Positions 43,370-52,821 of a DNA stretch of 64,000 nt are shown here, one piece after another. Source of the DNA: an uncultured Ruminococcus sp. (GTDB lineage Bacteria > Bacillota > Clostridia > Oscillospirales > Acutalibacteraceae); assembly GCA_902785365.1 (NCBI GenBank), contig CACZYC010000002.1, positions 86,545 through 150,544 of the forward strand. Direction: 5' to 3'. Position 1 is the first letter of the stretch. Every line of letters starts with the position of its first letter. The notes beneath the pieces were generated by a model that worked only from the letters and a program-made list of their open reading frames with translations, did no database searches and was not told the origin of the DNA. Both the position numbers and the translations under genes were made by a program.

Positions 43370-45112
43370 TTAGTCCTCCTCACTTTCGAAAGCGTCAAAA
43401 GCGCAAAGCTGTTCACAAACTCCGCAGCCCACGCAGAGCGTCGGGTCTACAACGGCGTGATTGTCCTTGAAGCTGATTGCAGGACAACCGAACTTCATAC
43501 AGCGCTTGCAGCTCTTGCATTTTTCGGTGTTAACGTGAAGCGGTTTCTTCGGCTTGACGTACTTTAACAATACACAAGGTCTGCGTGAGATAATAACGGA
43601 GGGTTCAGGCTTAGCCATTTCCTCTTTGAGTACCTTCTCACACTCAGCAAGGTTGTAGGGGTCTACAACTCTAACGGAGTTGATACCGATGGAATGACAC
43701 AAATCCTCGAGGTTGACCTTACCCGCGGGGTCGCCCTTGATAGAGTAACCTGTGGTGGGGTTCTGCTGGTGACCTGTCATACCTGTGATCGAGTTGTCAA
43801 GTATAATAACAGTCGAGTTAGACTGGTTATAAGCTATGTTGATAAGTCCCGTAACGCCCGAGTGCATAAAGGTAGAGTCGCCGATTACACAGACGGTGTT
43901 CTTCTCGGTCTCTTCACCGCCCGCTACATTAAAGCCATGGATGCCCGAAACGGAAGCGCCCATACAGAGCGTCATATCGAGAGCGTTAAGAGGCGCGGCT
44001 GAACCGAGTGTGTAACAGCCGATATCGCCGAGAACGGTGACTTTATTCTTTGAGAGTACATAGAACATACCTCTGTGGGGACAGCCCGCGCACATCATCG
44101 GAGGACGAACGGGAATGTCCGCGTCCAGCTTAACGCTGTACTTATCCTCAACGCCTAAGGCTTTGGAGATAGTTTTCTGTGAGAACTCACCTGTAATTGA
44201 GAATATATCCTTGCCGACTACGTCAACACCGATATTTTTGCAGTGAGATTCTACAATCGGGTCGAGCTCCTCAACTACATAAACCTTATTTAGCTTTGAA
44301 GCAAAATCCTTTATGAGCTTTATGGGCAACGGATTGATAATACCGAGCTTCAAGACAGAAACTGTATCGCCGAACACTTCCTTGACATACTGGTAGGATG
44401 TGGAGGAGGTGATTATACCAAAGTCTTTTGAACCGTCGCCTTCTTCAACACGGTTGAGGGGGGAAGTTTCGGCAAGTTCTGTTATTTTAGCTGTTCTTTC
44501 CTCAACAAAAGGATGGCGGCGAATAGCGTTAGCAGGCGCCATAATGTACTTTTGAGGGAGTTTTAAATACTCTTTATCTGTGTCTGTGAGAGGTTCTCTC
44601 GTCTCTACAATACTCTGGGAGTGCGCGACACGGGTACACATTTTGAGAAGTACGGGTGTGTCAAATTCCTCTGAAATATCAAACGCCGCGCGGGCGAAAT
44701 CATAAGCTTCCTGAGAATCGGAGGGTTCAAGCATAGGAATCTTTGAAGCAATGGCGTAGTGGCGCGAATCCTGCTCGTTCTGGGACGAGTGCATACCCGC
44801 GTCATCGGCTACGCAGATTACCATTCCGCCGTTAATTCCCGTGTAGGACATTGTAAAAAGCGGGTCGGCGGCTACGTTTAGTCCGACGTGCTTCATACAG
44901 CACGATGAACGCTTGCCGTTAAGAGAAGCGCCGAAAGCCGCCTCTGTGGCAACCTTTTCGTTGGGAGCCCACTCGCAATAGGCGTCGTCAAACTTGGCAA
45001 ACGATTCTGTAATTTCGGTGCTGGGAGTGCCCGGGTAACTTGAAATAACCTTGCATCCCGCGTCATAAAGTCCACGGGCTACTGCGGCGTTACCGATTAA
45101 TAATTCTTTCAT
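43370..45112 (-). CDS. iorA: Indolepyruvate:ferredoxin oxidoreductase, alpha subunit
   Basis: Oxidises aryl-pyruvates (from Trp, Phe, Tyr transamination) to aryl-acetyl-CoA, reducing ferredoxin; oxygen-sensitive. It has 580 residues: an N-terminal pyrimidine-binding domain (SSYPGTPSTEI), a ThDP domain (GDIGCYTLG, GDSTFMHSG) and two C-terminal [4Fe-4S] motifs (CKSCKRCMKFGCP and CVGCGVCEQLC). First gene of the operon. Confidence 0.96.
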   Translation of the reverse strand: MKELLIGNAAVARGLYDAGCKVISSYPGTPSTEITESFAKFDDAYCEWAPNEKVATEAAFGASLNGKRSSCCMKHVGLNVAADPLFTMSYTGINGGMVICVADDAGMHSSQNEQDSRHYAIASKIPMLEPSDSQEAYDFARAAFDISEEFDTPVLLKMCTRVAHSQSIVETREPLTDTDKEYLKLPQKYIMAPANAIRRHPFVEERTAKITELAETSPLNRVEEGDGSKDFGIITSSTSYQYVKEVFGDTVSVLKLGIINPLPIKLIKDFASKLNKVYVVEELDPIVESHCKNIGVDVVGKDIFSITGEFSQKTISKALGVEDKYSVKLDADIPVRPPMMCAGCPHRGMFYVLSKNKVTVLGDIGCYTLGSAAPLNALDMTLCMGASVSGIHGFNVAGGEETEKNTVCVIGDSTFMHSGVTGLINIAYNQSNSTVIILDNSITGMTGHQQNPTTGYSIKGDPAGKVNLEDLCHSIGINSVRVVDPYNLAECEKVLKEEMAKPEPSVIISRRPCVLLKYVKPKKPLHVNTEKCKSCKRCMKFGCPAISFKDNHAVVDPTLCVGCGVCEQLCAFDAFESEED

Positions 45113-45160
45113 AAAATCACCTTATCTATATTATTTAAAAATTTACTGTACTAAAGTAAT

Positions 45161-45189
45161 ATTTTAGCACTAAATGTCGATTCAGTCAA
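45161..45189 (-). promoter_or_regulatory. Promoter of the iorA operon
   Basis: Minus strand TTGACT (45184-45189), a 17-base spacer and TAAAAT (45161-45166). An imperfect dyad (TTACTGTAC / TAAAGTAA) lies just downstream and might be an operator. Confidence 0.6.
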
Positions 45190-45224
45190 TAGGATTTAAG
45201 CGGTAATCAGCAAGTGGAAAGTTC

Positions 45225-48200
45225 TTACTTAACAACCACATTTTCCTCTCCGAGACGACGCTTCAGCTCATTTATCATCACATCGTTGAGGCTCACCCAC
45301 ATTGTGTCGGGAGCCATAAACGACTTCTTTGTATCGTTGAGGTAGTAGATTACAGGGGTTCTGCCTTCAAAAATATCCGTAACCTGACGCGCCCTTTTGT
45401 AGCTCTCGCTCTCTAAGTTATCCACTCTTATATAAAGCTTCGGGGGCTTCTTTGAGGGAATCTGAGCTTTTGGGGAGTCCTTTGGGGGCTGAGCATTTTT
45501 GTCGACCTCACGGATTTCGTCAGCGATGATTTTGGGCTCTTCATCCTCGCGGAAGTTCAGCGTACCGAAAATCTCAACGACATTTCCCTGCGAAAGCAAA
45601 GCTCCGAACTTAGCGAAAACATTGGGGAAAACAATGGTTTCCGCCACGCCGTACCTGTCCTCAACCGTGACAAAAGCCATCATCAGATTGTTTTTGGTAA
45701 TCTGTGTTTTGACCTTGGAAACAATACAGACCACACGGACCTTCTGCTTATCCTTATAATCGTTCGTTTCACGGTTTACTATATTCCCTATCTGGTCGCA
45801 GCGGACAGATTTAATGTAGTTCTCATACTCGTCAATCGGATGACCGCTGAGATACATCCCGACAACCTCATTCTCCATAAAGAGTAAATCTTCCTTGGAA
45901 AACTCGGGCAAATCGGGAGCTTTGGGAACACCGCTGTCGGCTTTGAGGTCCTCGTCCATATCGAAGAACGAAAGTTGTCCGCGCATATTCTTTTTGTTCT
46001 CAAATTCCAAATCACCGAGAACATCCTTAATCATCATAAGCATCTGGCGGCGATTGAGCCCCATACTGTCCAAAGCACCGCACTTAATCAGGCTTTCGAG
46101 CGCTCTTGAATTCATTGACGGACCGTAATTGCGCTTGCAGAAGTCGTAAAAACTTGTATATTCGCCGAGCTTGCGCTGGGCAATAATGTTATCTATAAAC
46201 TGTCTGCCGAGATTTTTGACGGCGAGCAGTCCGTATCTTATATCTTTGCCTGACACAGTAAATCCGTACAGACTTGTGTTTACGTCGGGCGGAAGAACCT
46301 TTATGCCCATTGAGTGACACTCGGAGATATAAACGGCGAGCTTGTTCTGCCTGTCAAGAACACTGGACATCAGAGCCGCCATATATTCTTTGGGATATCG
46401 GCATTTCAGATACGCTGTTTGGTAGGAGATTTTGGCGTAGGCGGTAGCGTGGGATTTGTTGAAAGCGTAGGAAGCGAAGCTCTCCATCTCATCAAAGATG
46501 GAAACGGCAACCTGTCTGCTTACCCCTCGCCTTATACAGCCGTCAACAATAATATTTCCGCTGTCGTCCGTCAAACCTTCTATAAAAATCCGACGCTCCT
46601 TTTCCATAACGTCGTGTTTTTTCTTACTCATAGCGCGACGGACAATATCCGCTCTGCCGAGGGAATAGCCCGCGAGCTTACGAAGTATCTGCATAACCTG
46701 TTCCTGATAAACTATACAGCCGTAGGTGACTTTGAGGATATCCTCAAGAAGCGGGTGCTTATAGCGTATCTTCTGGGGGTTATGACGGCGTTCGATATAG
46801 GTCGGAATACTGTCCATAGGTCCCGGGCGGTAAAGCGAGATTACCGCGATTAAGTCCTCAAAATGGTCAGGTCTGAGCTGTGTCAGGACATTCCTCATTC
46901 CCTGTGACTCAAACTGGAATACTCCCTCAGTGTTGCCCGAGGACATCATCCTGTATACCGCCTTATCGTCGTCGGGGATATTGTTTATGTCAAAATCAGG
47001 ATTTTGAGTATGTATAATTTTCTCTGTATCATCAATAATGTTGAGGTTTCGAAGTCCGAGGAAATCCATTTTCAAAAGACCCAGTTCCTCTAAAGTCGTC
47101 ATTGTAAACTGGGTGACGGTGTTTCCGTCGTTTGACGAAAGAGGCACATAGTCGGAAACGGGCTTTTCGGTAATTACCACACCCGCCGCGTGCATTGTAG
47201 CGTGACGCGGCATTCCCTCAAGCTTCATCGCTATATCAAGAATGTTTTTTGTACGTGCGTCGGTGTCGTAGAGATTCTTCAGGTCGGGCGAAAGCTTCAT
47301 CGCCTTTTCTATTGTGATATTGAGCTCGTTCGGAACGAGCTTCGCAATCTTATCAACAGCGGCGTACGGTACGGCCAAGGCGCGACCTACATCGCGTATG
47401 GAGCCCCGAGCCGCCATTGTTCCGAAGGCTATAATCTGGGAAACGTGGTCAGCTCCGTATTTATCAACAACATAGTCAATAACTCTGGCGCGCCCTACGG
47501 TGTGGAAGTCGATATCAAAGTCGGGCATACTTACACGTTCGGGGTTTAAAAACCTTTCAAAAAGCAGGTCGTACTTTATAGGGTCAACGTCGGTTATACC
47601 TATACAATAGGCGCACAGCGAACCCGCGCCTGAGCCTCTGCCCGGTCCGACAGAAATGCCTGAACGCTTGGCAAACTGCACATAGTCGTTGACAATTAAG
47701 TAGTAATCTACAAAGCCCATTCTGCCAATGGTTTCAAGCTCATATTCAAGCCTGTCCACTATACTTTGGTCAGGGTTTGAACCGTAGTGACGGCTGAGCC
47801 CCTTATAGCACTCACCGCGAAAATACTCAAAATGGTCAGTACCCTCAGGCAGAGGAAATCTCGGCAGTTTCCTCTCGCCGAAAACAAAATCGACGTTACA
47901 GCGCTCGGCAATCTTCTCCGTGTTGTCAAACGCTTCGGGATGTTCGGGAAAGAGAGCGCGCATCTCCGACTCGGATTTGAGATAAAACTCGTTTGTCTCA
48001 AACTTCATTCTGTCCTCGTCCTCAACAGTCTTGTTTGTCTGGATACAGAGCAGGATACCGTGAGTTTCGGCGTCATCCTTATTGATATAATGGGAATCGT
48101 TGGTGACAACGAGCTCAGAGCCGATTTCATCCGCAAGCCTTATCAATTCGGGATTTATGCGGCGCTGTTCCTCGATACCGTGATCCTGAAGTTCTATGAA

Positions 48201-48710
48201 AAAATTATTCTTGCCGAATATGTTTTGATAATAAATCGCCTTTTCCTTGGCGGCAAGATAGTTTCCGCCTAGGATATTCTGCGGAATTTCGCCAGCTATA
48301 CAGGCTGACAGGCAAATTAACCCCTCGTGGTATTTTTCAAGGAGTTCATCGTCTATACGGGGTTTATTATAAAAGCCCTCTGTAAAGCCGAGCGAAACAA
48401 TCTTGATTAGATTCTGATAACCTGTGTTGTTCTCGCAAAGGAGAACCATATGATAATACTGCTTGTCAAAATCAAATTCTTTGTCGAAACGTGTGCGGGG
48501 AGCGACATACACCTCGCACCCTATAATCGGCTTTATACCATCTTTTTTACACGCGCGCCAAAAATCCACCACGCCGTACAATACGCCGTGGTCGGTTATC
48601 GCGAGAGATGTTTGTCCGAGCTCTTTGGCCGCTTTGGGCAGTTCGTTAATCCTGCACGCGCCGTCGAGCAGACTGTACTCGCTGTGAACGTGTAAATGAG
48701 TGAATGACAT
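45225..48710 (-). CDS. dnaE: DNA polymerase III subunit alpha
   Basis: Replicative C-family polymerase of the DnaE type. It has 1161 residues: a PHP domain (FTHLHVHSEYSLLDGA), the polymerase core with catalytic PDFDIDF and GRGSGAGSL, a helix-hairpin-helix region and a C-terminal OB fold. In Firmicutes it works with PolC, mostly at lagging-strand primer extension. AAGGAAG overlaps the xseA stop. Confidence 0.96.
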   Translation of the reverse strand: MSFTHLHVHSEYSLLDGACRINELPKAAKELGQTSLAITDHGVLYGVVDFWRACKKDGIKPIIGCEVYVAPRTRFDKEFDFDKQYYHMVLLCENNTGYQNLIKIVSLGFTEGFYNKPRIDDELLEKYHEGLICLSACIAGEIPQNILGGNYLAAKEKAIYYQNIFGKNNFFIELQDHGIEEQRRINPELIRLADEIGSELVVTNDSHYINKDDAETHGILLCIQTNKTVEDEDRMKFETNEFYLKSESEMRALFPEHPEAFDNTEKIAERCNVDFVFGERKLPRFPLPEGTDHFEYFRGECYKGLSRHYGSNPDQSIVDRLEYELETIGRMGFVDYYLIVNDYVQFAKRSGISVGPGRGSGAGSLCAYCIGITDVDPIKYDLLFERFLNPERVSMPDFDIDFHTVGRARVIDYVVDKYGADHVSQIIAFGTMAARGSIRDVGRALAVPYAAVDKIAKLVPNELNITIEKAMKLSPDLKNLYDTDARTKNILDIAMKLEGMPRHATMHAAGVVITEKPVSDYVPLSSNDGNTVTQFTMTTLEELGLLKMDFLGLRNLNIIDDTEKIIHTQNPDFDINNIPDDDKAVYRMMSSGNTEGVFQFESQGMRNVLTQLRPDHFEDLIAVISLYRPGPMDSIPTYIERRHNPQKIRYKHPLLEDILKVTYGCIVYQEQVMQILRKLAGYSLGRADIVRRAMSKKKHDVMEKERRIFIEGLTDDSGNIIVDGCIRRGVSRQVAVSIFDEMESFASYAFNKSHATAYAKISYQTAYLKCRYPKEYMAALMSSVLDRQNKLAVYISECHSMGIKVLPPDVNTSLYGFTVSGKDIRYGLLAVKNLGRQFIDNIIAQRKLGEYTSFYDFCKRNYGPSMNSRALESLIKCGALDSMGLNRRQMLMMIKDVLGDLEFENKKNMRGQLSFFDMDEDLKADSGVPKAPDLPEFSKEDLLFMENEVVGMYLSGHPIDEYENYIKSVRCDQIGNIVNRETNDYKDKQKVRVVCIVSKVKTQITKNNLMMAFVTVEDRYGVAETIVFPNVFAKFGALLSQGNVVEIFGTLNFREDEEPKIIADEIREVDKNAQPPKDSPKAQIPSKKPPKLYIRVDNLESESYKRARQVTDIFEGRTPVIYYLNDTKKSFMAPDTMWVSLNDVMINELKRRLGEENVVVK

Positions 48711-48711
48711 T

Positions 48712-49926
48712 TTATACTTCCTTAACTATCGTTTTTATTTTTCCGTCTTGAAAAACTACTGTCAGTTCATCATCGGGCTTTAAAGCTTTTGACGAGCTTA
48801 TTATTTTGCCGTCCTTCTCGGTTACTGTGTAGCCGCGTTTAAGAACAGACAACGGGTTGAGTTCCTCCAGTTTAGCGGCAATCTGAGAGTTTTTCTCGGA
48901 TTCTTCCGATATACGTGAGTTTGCGATATTTTGAATTCTCTTGATTTTGTTTAACAGCTTCAGCTTCTGACCGTCTGATACTTTATCGGAAACGGCTGAC
49001 GCGAGTCGTGATTCGCTTCTTGTCAAAATAGCTTTAGCGTTAATGAGTTTACGGTCCATCATCGTGGACAAATAATGTATTTGAGATTTGTAGTATGATT
49101 TGAGCTCCTCCGTATCAGGAACGGCGAGTTCCGCCGCCGCGGAGGGTGTTGGCGCGCGCAGGTCAGATACAAAGTCGCAGATTGTAAAATCCGTTTCGTG
49201 CCCTACGGCGGAAATAACAGGTATGTTTGAAGCGTAAATCGCGTAAGCCAAACCCTCGTCGTTAAATGGCCACAAATCTTCTATCGAACCGCCGCCTCTG
49301 CCGATTATTATGACATCAGCAAGGTCATACTCGTTAAAAAGGTTTACAGCCTTGACAAGCTCAGGCGCGGCGTTCTCCCCCTGCACTAATGTCGGACAAA
49401 GCAGAATCTCAGCTTGCGGATAACGGCGGGTAAGAATATTCTCAATATCCCTTATTGCCGCTCCCGTGGGCGATGTGATTACACCGACAGTCCTCGGAAA
49501 TTTCGGGATAGGTTTTTTGTGCTCTTTTGCGAAAATACCCTTTTCCTCAAGTTTCTTTTTGAGCTGTTCATATGCGAGTGTAAGCTCGCCTATACCGTCG
49601 GGCTGCATTCCCTCAACATAGAGCTGATATGAACCGCTTGGTTCATAGAGAGAAACTCTGCCCATCGCGATAACCTTCATACCCTCTTCGGGCTTAAACT
49701 TAAGGCTGCGCGCGTTGCCGGCGAACATCACGGAACGGATAACGGATTTTTCGTCCTTGAGGCTGAAGTAGATGTGTCCGCTGCGGTAGTGATCGGTGAG
49801 GTTGCTGATTTCGCCTGTGACAATCACACTGTTAAGTTTAAAATCATTCTCAAGCAGAGATTTAACATAGTAGTTAAGCTGAGAAACGGTTATAATTTTA
49901 GGTTTTTCAAAGTTTGGATTAATCAT
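48712..49926 (-). CDS. xseA: Exodeoxyribonuclease VII large subunit
   Basis: Single-strand exonuclease subunit. It has 404 residues: an N-terminal OB fold (ITVSQLNYYVKSLLEND), the catalytic region GRGGGSIEDLWPFND and a coiled C-terminal part ending LKRGYTVTEKDG. It overlaps the TsaD-like gene by four bases (ATGA). The small subunit gene xseB, which usually follows xseA, is not here; dnaE follows after one base. Confidence 0.95.
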   Translation of the reverse strand: MINPNFEKPKIITVSQLNYYVKSLLENDFKLNSVIVTGEISNLTDHYRSGHIYFSLKDEKSVIRSVMFAGNARSLKFKPEEGMKVIAMGRVSLYEPSGSYQLYVEGMQPDGIGELTLAYEQLKKKLEEKGIFAKEHKKPIPKFPRTVGVITSPTGAAIRDIENILTRRYPQAEILLCPTLVQGENAAPELVKAVNLFNEYDLADVIIIGRGGGSIEDLWPFNDEGLAYAIYASNIPVISAVGHETDFTICDFVSDLRAPTPSAAAELAVPDTEELKSYYKSQIHYLSTMMDRKLINAKAILTRSESRLASAVSDKVSDGQKLKLLNKIKRIQNIANSRISEESEKNSQIAAKLEELNPLSVLKRGYTVTEKDGKIISSSKALKPDDELTVVFQDGKIKTIVKEV

Positions 49927-50852
49927 TTCATATATTCCCTGAGCGCTAAATAAGCCGTACCCGCCGCGTTATCGCAGGAAAACTCGGGCTCAGCAAAACA
50001 CGCTTTGCAATCGGCTTCAAAGGTTTTACGGATAATGGAGTTCGACATAACACCGCCCGCGTAAATAAGCGGAAGTCTGCCGTATTTATCGAGAAGCTTG
50101 TCCGTCATGGCTTTTAGGGTTGCTTCAATATATTTCAAACAATAAAATGCTATTTTTTCATTAGAAGAATTATTGTCATACATTTTGCGGCATTGATTTT
50201 CAAGTCCGCTTAAACAGCAGTCACAGCCTTTGAGAGCGGGCTTGACTTTGACTTGACCGTCATATTTTAACGCCAGCTTTTCTAGCTCCTTACCGCACGG
50301 AAATGGCAGTCCAAGCATAACGCCTACACGGTCTATTGCCTGTCCCGCGTTGAGGTCAAGGGTTGCGGCGATTTTTTCAAGAATAAATCCGCTGTCCGTC
50401 GGCTTAGCCAGGACAGCTTCGGTAGTGCCGCCGCTGACGTGGAAAGCTATAAACTCCCTGTCAAACAGCTCGCCGCATTCAGCGCTGAGAATAGCCGCGG
50501 CTATGTGCCCTTCCTGGTGTGAAAAACTAAAAAGCGGTACTTTTAAGGTGGCGGAGATAACTCTCGACGCGTTAATCCCCACAGTAAAGCACGGCATATA
50601 TGAGCCTTCAACGGGACGCGGTCTTGCGGAAACGCCCACTGCTTTAATCTGTGATGTGTCAATATCCTTAACCAAATCCTCATACAGCGCGTAAAGCTGC
50701 TGTGTATGGTGGAAAACAGCGTCACTCTGGCGCAAGCCGACTTCTCCCTTTTTTACCGGTAGGAGCTTTTTGCGCTGTATTACCTCTTTGTTTTCGTCAA
50801 TTAACGCGAGGGAGGTGGTGTAGTTGCTTGTATCAATTCCGAGGATATACAT
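49923..50852 (-). CDS. TsaD/Kae1-like ASKHA ATPase paralogue
   Basis: A 309-residue relative of the tRNA threonylcarbamoyladenosine protein TsaD. It has GIDTSNYTTS where TsaD has GIETSCDET, the metal-binding histidines in SHQEGH, HVSGGTTE, and the C-terminal SCDNAAGTAY. It also carries a CDCC cysteine cluster and several non-standard segments. Divergence from true TsaD suggests a paralogue with a separate job; the housekeeping tsaD should be elsewhere. It is coupled to nusB (TAATG) and xseA (ATGA). Confidence 0.85.
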   Translation of the reverse strand: MYILGIDTSNYTTSLALIDENKEVIQRKKLLPVKKGEVGLRQSDAVFHHTQQLYALYEDLVKDIDTSQIKAVGVSARPRPVEGSYMPCFTVGINASRVISATLKVPLFSFSHQEGHIAAAILSAECGELFDREFIAFHVSGGTTEAVLAKPTDSGFILEKIAATLDLNAGQAIDRVGVMLGLPFPCGKELEKLALKYDGQVKVKPALKGCDCCLSGLENQCRKMYDNNSSNEKIAFYCLKYIEATLKAMTDKLLDKYGRLPLIYAGGVMSNSIIRKTFEADCKACFAEPEFSCDNAAGTAYLALREYMK

Positions 50853-51253
50853 TATTCTTTCGCGATTGAACCGAGAACGCCGTTGATAAACTTACTCTCG
50901 TCAACGGTATATTTCTTAGCCAGCTCGACAGCCTCATTTATAGCGACGCTTTCGGGAACACTGTCCACGTACTTCATCTCATATACGGCAAGACGAAGAA
51001 TGGCGAGGCTGGTTTTTGAGATGCGCTTTATCGTCCAGCCTTTTTTCAGCTTGCTTTCGATAAGAGAATCAATACTGTCCGCGTTATCATATACGCCGTT
51101 GACAAGCTCCATGGCATAGCTGTCCACAACCATATCTCTGCTCTCTTCGGCGTTAGATATGATTTCCTCAATCGGTTCGGGGTGAAAAATCTTTTCAAAC
51201 ACCAGAATAAACCCCTGTTCCCTGGCTTTAAAACGTGAAATACTGTTATCCAT
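50852..51253 (-). CDS. nusB: Transcription antitermination factor NusB
   Basis: Binds boxA RNA with NusE/S10 in rRNA antitermination. It has 133 residues, all-helical, ending [20 protein letters not shown], the family C-terminus. It is the first gene of the nusB-(TsaD-like)-xseA-dnaE group, with its own promoter. Confidence 0.94.
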   Translation of the reverse strand: MDNSISRFKAREQGFILVFEKIFHPEPIEEIISNAEESRDMVVDSYAMELVNGVYDNADSIDSLIESKLKKGWTIKRISKTSLAILRLAVYEMKYVDSVPESVAINEAVELAKKYTVDESKFINGVLGSIAKE

Positions 51254-51288
51254 AACAACCCAACTTTACATATAAATATACAGATAAT

Positions 51289-51317
51289 AGTATACCATAA
51301 TTATCGGTTAATGTAAA
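51289..51317 (-). promoter_or_regulatory. nusB promoter
   Basis: Minus strand TTACAT (51312-51317), a 17-base spacer and TATACT (51289-51294), just after the spoIIIA terminator. Confidence 0.6.
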
Positions 51318-51323
51318 GCAAAG

Positions 51324-51350
51324 AAAAGCCTCCCCTTTCGGGGAAGCCCT
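51324..51350 (-). terminator. spoIIIA operon terminator
   Basis: GGCTTCCCC and GGGGAGGC around GAAA on the minus strand, then TTTTCTTT. It begins at the spoIIIAH stop. Confidence 0.82.
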
Positions 51351-51900
51351 AAACCGTTACTATTGTGATTTTGTCAAAAGCTATATTAGCGGCGGTTTTT
51401 ACCGTTGCTTTAATGATAACCTGATTGTCATTTTTGAGTTCGCTTTTTAACACGGTTACGGTACAGCCGTCATCTGTTATGTAACACAACGCGTTCGAAA
51501 AACCTTTTGCCTTGAGCGTGGACTCAATTGTATCCTGCAGGGTAAAGTTCTTGATTATCCCCGCCACCCTTGTCTGCGCCTTGTTGAGGTCAGCGCCCGG
51601 GGCGTCCTCAAGGTTAAGGGTTTCTCTGGCGGTGTCTATTACTTTATCCTGAGTTTTGTCACGGTTCGTCTTGGCTTCGGCAAAGAATTTTTTCTGCTTT
51701 TCCGTAAGCTCGGAGTTATCAGAGGATTTTGTTTTCTTCTCCTGAGGTTTGGAAGTAGATACAGTGGCGTTGACGAACTTGCTCTCCCCCAGGTTTCGGG
51801 ACACGGGTTTTGAGTTAGTAAGACTCCAGTTAAGATACACGGCAGCTCCCAGGGCTATGATAAGCGTAGCCGCCAAAAAATGCTTTTTGAATTTTTTCAT
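51349..51900 (-). CDS. spoIIIAH: Stage III sporulation protein AH
   Basis: Mother-cell partner of the forespore protein SpoIIQ in the channel linking the two compartments. It has 183 residues: one N-terminal membrane helix (about 8-26), a charged Lys/Thr-rich linker and a C-terminal ring-building (EscJ/YscJ-like) domain (about 95-183). Last gene of the operon, ended by a terminator. Confidence 0.9.
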   Translation of the reverse strand: MKKFKKHFLAATLIIALGAAVYLNWSLTNSKPVSRNLGESKFVNATVSTSKPQEKKTKSSDNSELTEKQKKFFAEAKTNRDKTQDKVIDTARETLNLEDAPGADLNKAQTRVAGIIKNFTLQDTIESTLKAKGFSNALCYITDDGCTVTVLKSELKNDNQVIIKATVKTAANIAFDKITIVTV

Positions 51901-51904
51901 GGTA

Positions 51905-52348
51905 TTACTCCTGTTCTTGTAATTTAGTTACGCTGACCTTAGCGCTTGAGATATTCAGCGCCTTTGTGACGGCGTCCAGAACCCGCTCGCAGACAATCGG
52001 GTCGTCTCCCCCGCCGCACGCCACAATTACGCCGCGTATAACGGGCTCAATCTCCTTGGTTTTGATAGAATTGTTTTCAAGGTAAACACCCTCGACGGAA
52101 TTCTCGATTGTAAGAAGCACGCTGACATTTCCGACGCCCTCTATCCGAGTGAGCATTTCGCTGAGAGAATCCTGCAAATCCGTCCTGTACTGAGCGACGT
52201 TATAGTCGGATTTGTCGTTTTGCTCTGTGTTAAAGCCTGAGAAGGAAGAAATAAAAATCAGTAAAACACCAAGCACGCCCACAGCGATAATGAAATTTTT
52301 CATTTTGCCGTCTTTAAAAAGCTTTTGAAAATTCAGTTTTTTTAACAT
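51905..52348 (-). CDS. spoIIIAG: Stage III sporulation protein AG
   Basis: Ring-forming protein of the SpoIIIA-SpoIIQ channel. It has 147 residues, shorter than the roughly 200 of the Bacillus form: a membrane helix (about 19-37) and a ring-building domain including EMLTRIEGVGNVSVLLTIEN and IRGVIVACGGGDDPIVCERV. The missing length falls in the linker. Confidence 0.9.
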   Translation of the reverse strand: MLKKLNFQKLFKDGKMKNFIIAVGVLGVLLIFISSFSGFNTEQNDKSDYNVAQYRTDLQDSLSEMLTRIEGVGNVSVLLTIENSVEGVYLENNSIKTKEIEPVIRGVIVACGGGDDPIVCERVLDAVTKALNISSAKVSVTKLQEQE

Positions 52349-52350
52349 TA

Positions 52351-52821
52351 CTATTTCGCTGTCACCATTGGCGTGACCGCAAACTCCTCCTCGGTACGTC
52401 GGATTATCTTCATAACATTGTTTTCCGTTTTGTTAATGTATATGTTAATTGACGATATAATTATTCCTCCTGACTTGTTTTCAGTTAGTTTTATATCCAC
52501 GTTTTTGACGTTGAAGTCATCATTAAGTAATATTGAAAAAAGAGTTTTTTCAAGGCGGTTTTCCGTTTCGGTTATAACCGCGCTATTGTAGGCATTCTGA
52601 GCGTCGGAATAAAAGCTGTCAGGGATTTTCGGGGACTTTATATCAAGATTGAAATTTGTAACAAAATTCTTTAAGGGAATTATCATCACACATACTATAA
52701 ATACGCCTATTACAAGATTAAGAGTTTTACTCGTCATACCGTTCGGACTGACAGCCGTGAGAATACTCACAGCTACGCAACACACACAGACTGTCCCGAT
52801 TAAGGCGGCTAAAGAACTCAC
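52351..52821 (-). CDS. spoIIIAF: Stage III sporulation protein AF
   Basis: A 156-residue protein with two N-terminal membrane helices (about 4-22 and 34-52) and a C-terminal soluble domain with the TENRLEKTLFSILL helix, as in the AF ring-building fold. It overlaps spoIIIAE by four bases. Confidence 0.87.
   Translation of the reverse strand: MSSLAALIGTVCVCCVAVSILTAVSPNGMTSKTLNLVIGVFIVCVMIIPLKNFVTNFNLDIKSPKIPDSFYSDAQNAYNSAVITETENRLEKTLFSILLNDDFNVKNVDIKLTENKSGGIIISSINIYINKTENNVMKIIRRTEEEFAVTPMVTAK

Noticed and set aside
46314..46853. 179-codon plus-strand open frame
   Set aside because: Entirely antisense to dnaE with no ribosome site or motif.
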